In this document: in pieces, positions 33,058-42,158 of the stretch | Layout: each line of letters begins with the position of its first letter | Position numbering within the stretch: the stretch's first letter is position 1 | Assembly: GCF_013694105.1 (NCBI RefSeq) | Contig: NZ_JACEFG010000002.1 | Span: forward strand, 496,001-560,000 | Direction: 5' to 3' | DNA: 64,000 nucleotides | DNA from: Halobacillus locisalis | GTDB taxonomy: Bacteria > Bacillota > Bacilli > Bacillales > Halobacillaceae | Program-made: the position numbers and the translations under genes | Notes under the pieces: generated by a model | Databases searched by the model: none | Told to the model about the DNA's origin: nothing | What the model saw: the letters and a program-made list of their open reading frames with translations, nothing else

Positions 33058-34494
33058 ATGACAACACGGGTAGTCTGGTTCAGGCGGGATTTGCGCTTGA
33101 ATGACCATACAGCACTCGCTCAAGCTATCAATGATTCGGACAACGATGATCAACTACTTTTGTTATTTCATATTCATCCGGATTTAAATAAGGAGTTTAA
33201 CGCAACTCATGATTACTTTTTCCAGACGTTACAGTCCTTAGTGACGGATGCTCAAGAAAAGAATATCCCTATTCATTTTATCGAGGGCACTGTGACCGAT
33301 GCTTTTACGGAACTCCTAAACCATAGAAATGTTGACGCGATTTATTTCAATAAAGATGAATCAGGCTTCGGGAAACAGCGTGACGATGAATTCATGGAAG
33401 AAGTGAAGGATAAGGACGTGGAAGTCTGTTCGTTCATCGATCACCACATGCATGGAGCTGAAGAAATTTCGAAGAAAACGGGCGGGTATTATAAAGTATT
33501 TACACCTTACTATAAACAATGGAAACAATATCAGAAACCGAACATACAAAAGGTCGACCATGAAAAATTAACAAAGCTCGCCATTGATGAAACATCCTCT
33601 TTCAAAGACGGGAATAAAGCATATGATTCCCTAATTGACAAGACGGCGCGCGACTTTGACGCCGTAGGGGAAAAAGCGGCTTGGGATCGATTCGAAACGT
33701 TTGTCGAGGATGCCATCTATGATTATGAGGACGAACGAGATTTTCCGGCAGTGGATGGGACAAGCCAAATGTCCAGATTTTTACGGACGGGTGCCATTTC
33801 CATTCGATCGATGTACCACTATATTGACGATCAAGTAGATTATAGAAAAAATACCGAAGGCGTAGAAACGTATATATCTGAGCTTGCCTGGAGAGATTTC
33901 TATAATATGATTTACCACTTTTACCCTGAAGCGAAGAACAAGGAAATGGTGGAGAAGTATAGAGGACTTCCTTGGAACAACGATGACGAGCTGTTTGAAG
34001 CTTGGAAAAAGGGACAAACGGGCTTCCCTATTATTGATGCAGCGATGCGGCAGTTGAATGAGACGGGTTGGATGCACAACCGTCTTCGTATGGCCGTCGC
34101 TTCTTTTCTAACCAAGGATCTCTTGATGGATTGGCGAAAAGGAGAGCGCTACTTTGCCGAACAATTAATCGATTATGATCCGGCATCGAACATCGGAGGT
34201 TGGCAATGGGCAGCCTCGACAGGAACAGATCCAGTGCCTTATTTCCGTGTTTTCAATCCGACAAGGCAGTCGGAGCGTTTTGATCCACATGGGCGATTTA
34301 TTAAAGAATGGGTTCCGGAGCTTGAGAACGTACCGAAAAAATCGATTCATGACCCAAGTCAACTATCGGAAGAAGACCAGAAGGAAGCAAAGTGTGTAAT
34401 CGGGGAAGACTATCCAAAGCCTATCGTCGATCATAAAACGATGCGTGAGCGAGCCATAGAGATGTTCAAAGACCAGAAGGATGGATCTAGCTAG
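33058..34494 (+). CDS. phr: Deoxyribodipyrimidine photolyase (class I)
   Basis: A light-driven flavoenzyme that splits cyclobutane pyrimidine dimers. The 478 residues comprise an N-terminal antenna domain (TTRVVWFRRDLRLNDHTAL) and a C-terminal FAD domain with TSQMSRFLRTGAISIRSMYH, the substrate-binding ELAWRDFYNMI, WKKGQTGFPIIDAAMRQL, TGWMHNRLRMAVASFL, KDLLMDWRKGERYFA and DYDPASNIGGWQWAASTGTD. All hallmark residues of CPD photolyases are present. ATG 33058 lies 8 bp after GAGGTGG; the open frame upstream runs into the hairpin repeat. Confidence 0.95.
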   Translation: MTTRVVWFRRDLRLNDHTALAQAINDSDNDDQLLLLFHIHPDLNKEFNATHDYFFQTLQSLVTDAQEKNIPIHFIEGTVTDAFTELLNHRNVDAIYFNKDESGFGKQRDDEFMEEVKDKDVEVCSFIDHHMHGAEEISKKTGGYYKVFTPYYKQWKQYQKPNIQKVDHEKLTKLAIDETSSFKDGNKAYDSLIDKTARDFDAVGEKAAWDRFETFVEDAIYDYEDERDFPAVDGTSQMSRFLRTGAISIRSMYHYIDDQVDYRKNTEGVETYISELAWRDFYNMIYHFYPEAKNKEMVEKYRGLPWNNDDELFEAWKKGQTGFPIIDAAMRQLNETGWMHNRLRMAVASFLTKDLLMDWRKGERYFAEQLIDYDPASNIGGWQWAASTGTDPVPYFRVFNPTRQSERFDPHGRFIKEWVPELENVPKKSIHDPSQLSEEDQKEAKCVIGEDYPKPIVDHKTMRERAIEMFKDQKDGSS

Positions 34495-34555
34495 GCATAA
34501 ACGACCGAATATGAAATAATTATTTTATACATCATACATGTTGGAGGTATTCATC

Positions 34556-35827
34556 TTGACACATTACCAGTCACAATTAGAAAAATATGCAGAACTTGCT
34601 TTAGTGAAGGGCGTAAACGTCCAAGAAGGACAGGGCCTGATTATTAACGCACCGATCGAAGCGGCAGATCTCGTCCGCACGATTTCCGCGAAAGCTTACG
34701 GGAAAGGGGCGAAAAACGTCCATGTCGAGTGGGGCGACGAAGTATTGACCTTTTTGAAGATGAAAAACGCACCGATGAGCGTTCTTGAAAACTTCCCGAA
34801 ATGGAAAGCAGAAGGACTGGAAGAGATGGTGGCGGACGGGTATTCGTTGTTATCTATCTACGGGCCGAACCCGGATTTACTGAAAGATGTCGATTCTGAA
34901 CGCGTAGCGAAAGCGAATAAAGCGAGTGCGGAAGCTTTAACATCTTATAGAGATTACATTATGAACGACAAAACGACGTGGTCGATTGTAGCGTATCCAC
35001 AGCAGGCTTGGGCCGAGAAGGTCTTTCCGGATGCTTCTCCGAAAGAAGCGCAGGACAAGCTTTGGGAACAAATTTTCCAAATCACACGCGTTGACCAAGA
35101 GGATCCGATTCAAGCTTGGGATGAACACAATGAGCATCTGCGTCAAGCGCGTGAGTATTTAAATCAAAAACAATATAAGAAGCTTCATTATAAGGCACCT
35201 GGAACAGACTTATCGATCGAACTCGTACACGATCATATTTGGCACGGTGGATCGACAACATCAGAGGGTGGCGTCGAGTTCAACCCGAATATGCCGACAG
35301 AAGAAGTGTTCACAATGCCACACAAATACGGCGTCCAGGGAACCGTATCGAGTACGAAGCCGCTTAATTATGGGGGTAACTTGATCGAGAACTTCACCCT
35401 GACGTTTGAAAATGGAAAAGTGGTGGATTATTCAGCCGAGTCGGGAGAAGAGACACTGAAGCATTTGCTTGAAAGCGATGATGGAGCGAAACGTTTAGGC
35501 GAAGTCGCGCTTGTACCGAACGAATCGCCGATTTCACAGTCCGGCCATATCTTCTTCAACACCCTTTACGACGAGAACGCTTCTTGTCACTTGGCTTTAG
35601 GAAAAGCTTATCCGACCAATGTTGCAGGTGGATCATCGCTTGATAAAGACCAAATGGATGCACAAGGTGTGAACGACAGCCTTGTCCATGAAGACTTCAT
35701 GATGGGTTCAGCCGAGATTGATATCGATGGAGAAACGAAAGATGGGAGCTTCGAACCGATTTTCCGCAAAGGCTCCTGGGCAATCGATTTTGCAAAAAGC
35801 ACTTCGGACCAAGAGGATAACGAATAA
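34556..35827 (+). CDS. M29 family aminopeptidase (AmpS/PepS type)
   Basis: A cytoplasmic metal-dependent aminopeptidase of 423 residues. The N-terminal half starts THYQSQLEKYAELALVKGVNVQEGQGL, as in AmpS/PepS. The C-terminal metal domain shows NMPTEEVFTMPHK, ENFTLTFENGKVVDYSAESGEE, RLGEVALVPNESPISQSG, FFNTLYDENASCHLALGKAY and NDSLVHEDFMMG, which carry the Glu, His and Asp ligands of the family. TTG 34556 is chosen for its GGAGG site 7 bp upstream. It is monocistronic, and a terminator follows. Confidence 0.93.
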   Translation: MTHYQSQLEKYAELALVKGVNVQEGQGLIINAPIEAADLVRTISAKAYGKGAKNVHVEWGDEVLTFLKMKNAPMSVLENFPKWKAEGLEEMVADGYSLLSIYGPNPDLLKDVDSERVAKANKASAEALTSYRDYIMNDKTTWSIVAYPQQAWAEKVFPDASPKEAQDKLWEQIFQITRVDQEDPIQAWDEHNEHLRQAREYLNQKQYKKLHYKAPGTDLSIELVHDHIWHGGSTTSEGGVEFNPNMPTEEVFTMPHKYGVQGTVSSTKPLNYGGNLIENFTLTFENGKVVDYSAESGEETLKHLLESDDGAKRLGEVALVPNESPISQSGHIFFNTLYDENASCHLALGKAYPTNVAGGSSLDKDQMDAQGVNDSLVHEDFMMGSAEIDIDGETKDGSFEPIFRKGSWAIDFAKSTSDQEDNE

Positions 35828-35837
35828 AAAACATGTA

Positions 35838-35874
35838 GAAAAGTGCACGGGCTACCTAGCTCGTGCACTTTTCA
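35838..35874 (+). terminator. Terminator after the M29 aminopeptidase
   Basis: AAAAGTGCACG / CGTGCACTTTT stem around an internal loop. Confidence 0.75.
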
Positions 35875-35881
35875 TGCTTTT

Positions 35882-36010
35882 GAAGAAGTCAGTGGAACGG
35901 TTCTGTTAGATCGTACAAGAGTACCGTGGGATGGAAAACGAGGGGGAGTCGTTTCCGCGCCACCGGCCCCTTCTCACCTTTGAAGAACCGAAACTAGCTT
36001 TAGCAGGCTC
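35882..36010 (-). repeat. Collapsed remnant of the composite hairpin repeat
   Basis: On the minus strand it begins GAGCCTGCTAAAGCTAGTTT then GGGGCCGGTGGCGCGGAAACGA (the left end of the composite and outer arm of its first element). It then jumps directly to TCGTTTTCCATCCCACGG and GATCTAACAGAACCGTTCC (the outer arm of the second element and the right end). The whole interior, about 300 bp, is missing. The rest of the 35828-36156 gap shows only AT-rich promoter-like DNA. Confidence 0.8.
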
Positions 36011-36156
36011 TTTTCTTATTACGTGAAAACTTACTTATTTTACATGTGCATTACAGATCATTTAAATTCGTATAAAACAGGACTCAAAAGGTGTGGTTTG
36101 TGGTAAATATAGGAGTGAGCAGCACACATACCATACGTTAAAGGGTGAGACAATCG

Positions 36157-37170
36157 ATGAAACGTGATGCTTTTTTTGACAATGCGAAATTATTACTTAT
36201 CTTCTTCGTTGTATTCGGTCATATGATCCAGCCCTTCACGGATGGATCAAGACCAATGTACACGGTATATATGTGGATTTATACATTCCATATGCCTGCC
36301 TTCATTTTCTTAGCTGGCTTCTTTGCTAAGGGAGCAGGGAGCAAAGATTATATCATCCAGCTGGCCAAAAAATTAATTCTGCCTTATTTGATTTTCCAAT
36401 TGTTTTATACGGGATATTTCTTTTTCATCGGTCGAGACGGTTGGTTGAATGGACCCTTTACGCCTCACTGGTCATTATGGTTCCTGTTCAGCTTATTCTG
36501 TTGGCATGTATTGTTGGTTTGGTTCAAGAAAATGCCTCCCATTATCAGCTTGGCCATCGCAATCGAAATTGGAGTATTGGTCGGCTATGTCAGTGATATC
36601 GGTCATACGTTCAGTTTGTCTCGAACCTTTGTATTCTTTCCGTTCTTCTTAGCCGGTTATTGGTTAACAAAAGAACGTGTAAGGCAATTGCGAACGAGAA
36701 GAGTTCGGGAATTCGGGCTTGTCTTCATGGCCGTCATTGCCGGATTGATCGCGGCTTTTCCAGAATTCAGCTCAGGATGGTTCCTTGGATCGAAATCATA
36801 TGAAGTATTAGGAAGCCCTGAATTCGGTGGGCTATTCCGTCTAGCTGTGTATATGCTGGCCGGATTGATGACCATCAGCGTTCTTTCCTGGGTCCCAGGA
36901 AGAGAATTCAAAATGACGTATTTAGGTGGTCAAACCCTATACGTGTATTTACTGCACGGATTCTTCATTCAGTTTTTCCGACAAGCAGGCTGGTTCAAAA
37001 TTGACAATGTACTCGACTTCATAGGTTTAGCGATTGTATCATCTGCGATCGTGTATCTACTGTCATCTAGTATGATTCGTACGATTACGCAGCCGTTTAT
37101 TGAAGGGCGTACTCAATTGTTCAAGCAATGGTGGACCCGAGCCTTCCAAAAAAATACACCGACTTCATAA
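36157..37170 (+). CDS. Membrane acyltransferase family 3 protein
   Basis: A 337-residue polytopic protein of the acyltransferase 3 / fucose 4-O-acetylase-like group, expected to move acetyl groups to an envelope sugar or polymer. About ten hydrophobic segments are present. Family features are the N-terminal RDAFFDNAKLLLIFFVVFGHMIQP with the conserved His, FHMPAFIFLAGFFAK and HWSLWFLFSLFCWHV, and the late TLYVYLLHGFFIQFF. ATG 36157 follows AAGGGTGAG; a GTG twelve bases upstream is in frame. It is monocistronic with a strong terminator. Confidence 0.85.
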   Translation: MKRDAFFDNAKLLLIFFVVFGHMIQPFTDGSRPMYTVYMWIYTFHMPAFIFLAGFFAKGAGSKDYIIQLAKKLILPYLIFQLFYTGYFFFIGRDGWLNGPFTPHWSLWFLFSLFCWHVLLVWFKKMPPIISLAIAIEIGVLVGYVSDIGHTFSLSRTFVFFPFFLAGYWLTKERVRQLRTRRVREFGLVFMAVIAGLIAAFPEFSSGWFLGSKSYEVLGSPEFGGLFRLAVYMLAGLMTISVLSWVPGREFKMTYLGGQTLYVYLLHGFFIQFFRQAGWFKIDNVLDFIGLAIVSSAIVYLLSSSMIRTITQPFIEGRTQLFKQWWTRAFQKNTPTS

Positions 37171-37172
37171 AA

Positions 37173-37216
37173 GAGATGGTGTTTCCTGTTTCATGGGGAC
37201 ACCATCTTTTTTTGTT
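37173..37216 (+). terminator. Terminator after the acyltransferase
   Basis: AGATGGTGT / ACACCATCT stem followed by seven or more T. Confidence 0.82.
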
Positions 37217-37279
37217 CGGTTTGAAAGAGGTGTAGTTGCTCATAATAAGAAATAGAACTTAACAGAAGGGCTTGATTGG

Positions 37280-37945
37280 ATGACGAAAAAGATACTGATG
37301 GTCGTAACGAATGCCGACCAGTTGGATAAGGAACATCAAACGGGTCTATGGTTATCTGAATTTGTAGAGCCGGCAACCGAATTGAAAGAGGCAGGCTTTG
37401 AAGTGGTTGCGGCCAGTATGGAAGGTGGGAAGATTCCGATAGATCCCAACAGCTATAGCAATGAGTTGCCGCGTGTATGGGATGGTGTCATGGAGCCTAT
37501 CCATGATACAGAGAAATTATCAGATTTGAATCCGAGCGATTTTGTGGGCATTTTCTTTTGTGGGGGTCACGGATCGATGGTGGATTTCCCGAACAATGAA
37601 ACCATTCAACAAATTCTAAGACACTTCATATCTGAGAGGAAAATCATTGCCTCGGTATGTCATGGTCCAGCTGCTTTTGTAGGGGTCACGGACCACAATG
37701 AAAAAGCATTTGTGAAGGGGAGAACGATGACAGGTTTCACAAACGAGGAGGAGAAGCAAACAGGCTTGGAGCCTCTTATGCCTTTTTTATTGGAGGATCA
37801 GTTGAAGGAAGAAGGAGCAGACTTCATCGTCCATGATGCTTTTACGGATCATGTCGAAGTGGACGAAAACCTTGTAACGGGTCAAAATCACCATTCTAGT
37901 TTACGTACAGCACAAGCGATGATCAAGCAGTTGAAGGACCACTAA
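37280..37945 (+). CDS. DJ-1/PfpI superfamily protein (Hsp31-like)
   Basis: A 221-residue type 1 glutamine-amidotransferase-like protein. The nucleophile elbow is IASVCHGPAAFVG with the reactive Cys and adjacent His. FFCGGHGSMVDFPNN matches the Hsp31/YajL-type GGHG motif, with the Glu of the triad expected in the N-terminal FVEPATELKEAGFEV segment. Members act as glyoxalase III, deglycase or chaperone; which of these applies here is open. The gene stands alone, and its stop lies inside the terminator hairpin. Confidence 0.87.
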   Translation: MTKKILMVVTNADQLDKEHQTGLWLSEFVEPATELKEAGFEVVAASMEGGKIPIDPNSYSNELPRVWDGVMEPIHDTEKLSDLNPSDFVGIFFCGGHGSMVDFPNNETIQQILRHFISERKIIASVCHGPAAFVGVTDHNEKAFVKGRTMTGFTNEEEKQTGLEPLMPFLLEDQLKEEGADFIVHDAFTDHVEVDENLVTGQNHHSSLRTAQAMIKQLKDH

Positions 37946-37970
37946 GTCGAATCTGACTTGGTGGTTTTTT
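37936..37970 (+). terminator. Terminator overlapping the PfpI-like stop codon
   Basis: ACCACTAAGTC / GACTTGGTGG stem with a 6-nt loop and TTTTTT. Confidence 0.82.
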
Positions 37971-38146
37971 CGATCCTCTAAGAGTAATGAAGGTGCCTGG
38001 ATTCCGATACGTAATTGGAGGAAGGGGAATTGGAGAACGAGTCGCTTACTTGAATTCAGAATCAGGCAGGAATATTTGATATTTCCTCGAATGATTATTC
38101 AATGTATAGAAGTTGGGTGTATCGAATAGTGAACAGGGGTGTTCTG

Positions 38147-38560
38147 ATGATTGAAATTACTTCAACAAGCTTATCTTCACGAGTTCGTGAGCTTTTTTCG
38201 TATGTTACAAGTACAAGAAAAACAGCGTCCCTATATCAAACATATGTAGCGGAAAAGGATTATCGGTTGTACGGAATGATCAGTGGTGGGGATGTCATAG
38301 GAATCGTGGGGGTACATAAATACGAGCAAGCAAGATATGAAATCAAGCATATTGCTCTTCTTCCTAGTGAAAGGGGGAAAGGTTACGGGAGAAAAATGAT
38401 TAAAGCTGTGATGATGGAGAATCCAGCGGCTGGGATAGTAGCCGAGACAGATCGTGAGGCGATTCAGTTTTACGAAAAGTGTGGGTTTGAGGTTACGAGT
38501 TTAGGAGAGAAGTATCCAGGTGTAGAGCGATTTAAATGTGAATATCACTCAGGCGTTTAA
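38147..38560 (+). CDS. GNAT family N-acetyltransferase
   Basis: A 137-residue GNAT protein with the acetyl-CoA loop LLPSERGKGYGRKMIKAV (R/QxxGxG/A) and the closing AETDREAIQFYEKCGFEVTSLGEKY. The start at ATG 38147 follows AGGGGTG; the frame is open 45 bases further up without a ribosome site. The preceding 200 bp show no other gene. The acceptor is unknown. The convergent YjiH-like gene shares the strong terminator that follows. Confidence 0.85.
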   Translation: MIEITSTSLSSRVRELFSYVTSTRKTASLYQTYVAEKDYRLYGMISGGDVIGIVGVHKYEQARYEIKHIALLPSERGKGYGRKMIKAVMMENPAAGIVAETDREAIQFYEKCGFEVTSLGEKYPGVERFKCEYHSGV

Positions 38561-38589
38561 TGTAAAGGGAAGTCTGTAATGATAGAAAT

Positions 38590-38621
38590 CCCCAGCATAG
38601 AGAATAGGCTCTATGCTGGGG
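38590..38621. terminator. Strong convergent terminator hairpin
   Basis: Perfect 13-bp stem CCCCAGCATAGAG / CTCTATGCTGGGG with a 6-nt loop, between the GNAT gene and the minus-strand YjiH-like gene. The T-run is weak on both sides. Confidence 0.75.
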
Positions 38622-38639
38622 ATCTTAAGTTATTTCAAA

Positions 38640-39995
38640 TTAGAACAATAGGTGAGCGACAAGTGTAATGATTGGCAATGTAATAAGGGTTCGCAGTAAG
38701 AAAATGATGAACAAGTCTTTCATGTTCACGGGAACTTTAGAACCAAGCAACAATCCACCGACCTCAGACATGTAAATCAGTTGTGTCACGGACAAGGAAG
38801 CAATAATGAAACGAGTCATTTCACTTGGAATAGCTTCTCCGATAATTGCCGGTAAGAACATATCCGCAAAACCAACCAAGATCGTTTCTGACGCTTCTTT
38901 TGCATAAGGAACTTGCATCAATTCGAGCAACGGAATGAATGGCATTCCGATCCATGAGAAGAACGGGGTGAATTCCGCGATAACTAATGCAATCGTTCCG
39001 AGTGCCATAACGATCGGGGCAACCCCCATCCACATATCTAGAATGTTCTGAGCTCCTTGTTTGAAGAAGTCTTTCAACCCTGAAGCCTTGCTTCCGCGTT
39101 TAACAGCTTTAGCATAACCATACGTAAATATATTGTGTTGGGAAGGCACTTCTTCTGAAATATCATCAGCCTTTCCACTGACGTACGTATTCTCTTTTCG
39201 AGAAAGCGGTGGAATACGAGGCATAATCAAGGCGGCTACGAACCCTGCAAGCGCAACCGTTAAATAGAAAGGAACAAACATGTCACCTAGTCCTACATAT
39301 TCAATAACAACAATACTGAATGTAATAGACACGACAGAGAACGTTGTACCGATGACAGCAGCTTCCCGTTTCGTGTAATATCCTTCTTCATACTGCTTAC
39401 TTGTGAGTAAAACACCAATCGTACCGTCTCCTAACCAAGAGGCAAGGGAATCGACGGATGATCGTCCTGGTAAACGGAACAAGGGGCGCATGACTTTCGT
39501 TAATACCACGCCAAATAATTCTAGTAATCCGTAATTTAATAAGAGCGGTAAGAATAGTCCTGCGAAAAGGAAAACGGCAAATAACGTACTGAGCAAACCT
39601 CCGGCACCCAACAATAATCCGCCTGTGACATCGGATATGATCGGTTCCGGGCCGACTTGGAAGTAGACCATCAAAGCGAAAATCATACCTAATACACGTG
39701 TAACGACCCATACGATGGGTACATTAAATAACGATTTGAAGAAAGGCGTACGGTCTAATTTATCAGGGCCTATCGCTTTGACGAATAGCGTACCGATGGC
39801 CGTTATTGTGATAATGATCGTCATGATCAAGGGAAGGGTTTGTTCCCATCCACTTTCAATCCAACCTGCCATAATGGCAATGGGAATCGTGATGGCCCCG
39901 TCATCCGTAACCGGGAACATGAATAGAAAGACTCCGATCAGCGATGGAATAATAAAACGTAAATGCGATGATGTACTAAAATCTTTTGCTTTCAT
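38640..39995 (-). CDS. YjiH family membrane protein (nucleoside-recognition/Gate domain)
   Basis: A 451-residue polytopic membrane protein with about ten hydrophobic segments. Two Gate-type repeats are visible: PLLLNYGLLELFGVVLTKVMRPLFRLPGRSSVDSLASWLGDGTIGVLL and, near the C terminus, FADMFLPAIIGEAIPSEMTRFIIASLSVTQLIYMSEVGG. Such domains occur in nucleoside transporters and spore maturation proteins SpmA/B. The transported solute of YjiH proteins is unknown. ATG 39995 follows GAGGAGAG by 8 bp; the frame is open 21 bases further up to a TTG. Confidence 0.85.
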   Translation of the reverse strand: MKAKDFSTSSHLRFIIPSLIGVFLFMFPVTDDGAITIPIAIMAGWIESGWEQTLPLIMTIIITITAIGTLFVKAIGPDKLDRTPFFKSLFNVPIVWVVTRVLGMIFALMVYFQVGPEPIISDVTGGLLLGAGGLLSTLFAVFLFAGLFLPLLLNYGLLELFGVVLTKVMRPLFRLPGRSSVDSLASWLGDGTIGVLLTSKQYEEGYYTKREAAVIGTTFSVVSITFSIVVIEYVGLGDMFVPFYLTVALAGFVAALIMPRIPPLSRKENTYVSGKADDISEEVPSQHNIFTYGYAKAVKRGSKASGLKDFFKQGAQNILDMWMGVAPIVMALGTIALVIAEFTPFFSWIGMPFIPLLELMQVPYAKEASETILVGFADMFLPAIIGEAIPSEMTRFIIASLSVTQLIYMSEVGGLLLGSKVPVNMKDLFIIFLLRTLITLPIITLVAHLLF

Positions 39996-40185
39996 CCAAA
40001 CATCTCTCCTCAACAATCATTTTCTCTATATAAGTAAGGGAATAAATATGCAACGTTTTTTATTTTAATACGTTTCGACAAAAAAGCCAATAGGAAATTT
40101 GAATAATACTTTTACCATGTTTATTCGACTCGAAAATAAGGAACTCCTGCTTATACTTGAACTTATCTTGAAAGGGGGATGCTTG

Positions 40186-41154
40186 GTGAGAAATTTCCCA
40201 GTCCCAAGAGTAGTGGTCAGCCAGTGTTTAGAGTTTGGAGAAGTTCGTTACAATGGTGCTGTAATCCCTGATAAAACTGTGCAGAGGCTCAAACCCTTCG
40301 TTGAATTTATCCCGGTTTGTCCAGAGGTGGGCATAGGTCTTGGTGTACCGAGAGACGCAATCCGAATTGTAAACGATGGAGAAGAGCGCTTGGTCCAACC
40401 AAAGACAGGTAAGGATCTGACAGAAGATATGCAAAAGTATACAGCATCTTTTCTGTCCAGTTTGCCTGGCGTCGATGGGTTCCTATTGAAGAGCCGATCG
40501 CCGACTTGTGGCATGCAGGACGTGAAGGTGTATCAACATGAAGAGCACTCTCAGGTCATCGGTAAAACCACCGGAATGTTTTCTAAGGAAATCCTGAATC
40601 ACTATGGAGGACTCGCCATAGAAGAAGAAGGGCGCATGAAGAACTTTACGCTCCGCAACCATTTCTTAACGAAACTCTTTACATTAGCTTCCTTTAGGGA
40701 AGTGAAAGAGAACCCGGAAGTGAAGCATGTGCAATCTTTTCATGAACATAATAAATACTTATTCATGGCTCATCACCCCGGAAGAGCGAAGCAAATGGGC
40801 CGCATCCTCGCCAATCATGATCGGCTTTCATTAGAGGAAGTGGCACATGCATATGAAGCGCAACTTCATGCATTGCTCGAACACCCTCCTGAGCCACAGT
40901 CTCATATCAATGTGTGCCAACATATTGCCGGATACTTCAAAAAGACTTTGAGTCAAAAAGAAAAGGCTGGCTTTCAGTCTTTACTCGAACAGTATAAAGA
41001 AGAAAAGATTCCTTTGAGCGCAGTCATGAGTGTTTTGCAGTCTTGGATCAATCGGTTTGAAGAGAACTACCTTGCTTGCCAAACCTATTTTGAACCGTTT
41101 CCGATTGATCTAGTTGAGATTTCGGATTCTGGAAAGGGAAGGGCTTACTCGTAA
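40186..41154 (+). CDS. DUF523-DUF1722 (YbgA-like) iron-sulfur protein
   Basis: A two-domain protein of 322 residues. Residues 1-150 are DUF523 with three conserved cysteines in VVSQCLEFGEVRYNG, FIPVCPEVGIGLGVPRD and LKSRSPTCGMQDVKVY, a set that binds a [4Fe-4S] cluster in the related thiouracil desulfidase TudS. Residues 180-310 are DUF1722 (YbgA), with FHEHNKYLFMAHHPGRAKQMGRILAN. A role in sulfur-modified base or RNA metabolism is possible but inferred. In enterobacteria ybgA sits beside phr; here a phr gene lies 6 kb away. GTG 40186 is used, 7 bp after AAGGGGG; a TTG three bases earlier is the alternative. Confidence 0.85.
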   Translation: MRNFPVPRVVVSQCLEFGEVRYNGAVIPDKTVQRLKPFVEFIPVCPEVGIGLGVPRDAIRIVNDGEERLVQPKTGKDLTEDMQKYTASFLSSLPGVDGFLLKSRSPTCGMQDVKVYQHEEHSQVIGKTTGMFSKEILNHYGGLAIEEEGRMKNFTLRNHFLTKLFTLASFREVKENPEVKHVQSFHEHNKYLFMAHHPGRAKQMGRILANHDRLSLEEVAHAYEAQLHALLEHPPEPQSHINVCQHIAGYFKKTLSQKEKAGFQSLLEQYKEEKIPLSAVMSVLQSWINRFEENYLACQTYFEPFPIDLVEISDSGKGRAYS

Positions 41155-41162
41155 AGGGAGGA

Positions 41163-42029
41163 TCACCCTATATATCTTTTGAGAATCCGGTCAACGCTCC
41201 CCCCGTAGATTTCTCCGAACATGTTCAAATGAACAAGTAAATAAAAGAGCTGGTACAAAGGTTTTTGATTTTCGTATTCTGCCGGTAAAGGGAGCACGTC
41301 TTCATAAGCCTTATAAAAAGCAGGGGAGAATCCCCCGAACAGTTCTGTGAATGCCATCTCGAAAGCGTGGTCGCCGTAAAGAACGGAAGGATCGATTAAA
41401 TAGGGCTTTCCGTCCGCACCATTCATCCAGTTTCCGCCCCACAAATCACCGTGCAAAAGGGATGCGCTTGGGTGATGTGGAATCCATTCATCTAATCGTT
41501 CAAGTAACGCAGTCAGGGAATGATATCTGTCCCCAGTGATGGTTCCGGTGGATTGTCCATAGTCCAGTTGTCCCTTTAGCCGGAAGTCTCGATAGTATGT
41601 AAGCCATGAATCACTCCACGTATTTGGCTGATCCAGTTCTCCTACAAACGTGGGCGAATGAAACCCATACGCGTCTTTCGTATGTCGATGCATATGCGCT
41701 AACTGATGACCTAATGGTTCGGAGACATCTTTATGTCCGGTCTTGATCCAGTCCATGATGATGACCGCTTCCTGACCAGTTTCGGGCTCATCGTAATAAT
41801 GGACACGAGGTACCGAAATCGTGTTTGTTTCTTGAATTTGGCGTAATCCTTCCGCTTCTGCTTTAAAGAAATGAGGTGGAACGTCCTGATTGCCTTTGAT
41901 GAAGTATTCGCTGTTTTCGGTCTGTACATAGAAGGAGCGGTTGATGTCGCCGCCTCCAACCGTCTTCCATTGCTTGATTTTAGAGTGATCTCCAACCGAT
42001 TGCAGTCCTTTTTGAACGGTTTCTTTCAT
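41163..42029 (-). CDS. Fructosamine-kinase family protein
   Basis: A 288-residue small-molecule kinase of the FN3K-like branch of the protein-kinase-like superfamily. It may phosphorylate sugar groups on glycated proteins or a related small substrate. Motifs are the nucleotide loop GGGDINRSFYV, the lysine in EYFIKGN, EAVIIMDWIKTG at the hinge, the catalytic loop LLHGDLWGGNWM and the metal site PYLIDPSVLYGDHAFEMAF. Length is normal for the family. ATG 42029 follows GGAGG; an upstream ATG at 42047 has no site. It converges with the YbgA-like gene 8 bp away, with no terminator seen between them. Confidence 0.9.
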   Translation of the reverse strand: MKETVQKGLQSVGDHSKIKQWKTVGGGDINRSFYVQTENSEYFIKGNQDVPPHFFKAEAEGLRQIQETNTISVPRVHYYDEPETGQEAVIIMDWIKTGHKDVSEPLGHQLAHMHRHTKDAYGFHSPTFVGELDQPNTWSDSWLTYYRDFRLKGQLDYGQSTGTITGDRYHSLTALLERLDEWIPHHPSASLLHGDLWGGNWMNGADGKPYLIDPSVLYGDHAFEMAFTELFGGFSPAFYKAYEDVLPLPAEYENQKPLYQLFYLLVHLNMFGEIYGGSVDRILKRYIG

Positions 42030-42120
42030 TGTTATTCCTCCAATCATCCCGATGGAAGTCTATACCCTTTTTTAATAGAGTGAATCTAAGAAAATGGCTT
42101 CATCTTTGAGAATGATTTAT

Positions 42121-42153
42121 AAAAAACCCAGGGAAGCGGTCCCTGGGTTTTGA
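42121..42153. terminator. Terminator of the 42159-43058 gene
   Basis: AAACCCAGGGA / TCCCTGGGTTT stem with a 5-nt loop and flanking A and T runs. Confidence 0.85.
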
Positions 42154-42158
42154 GTGTA

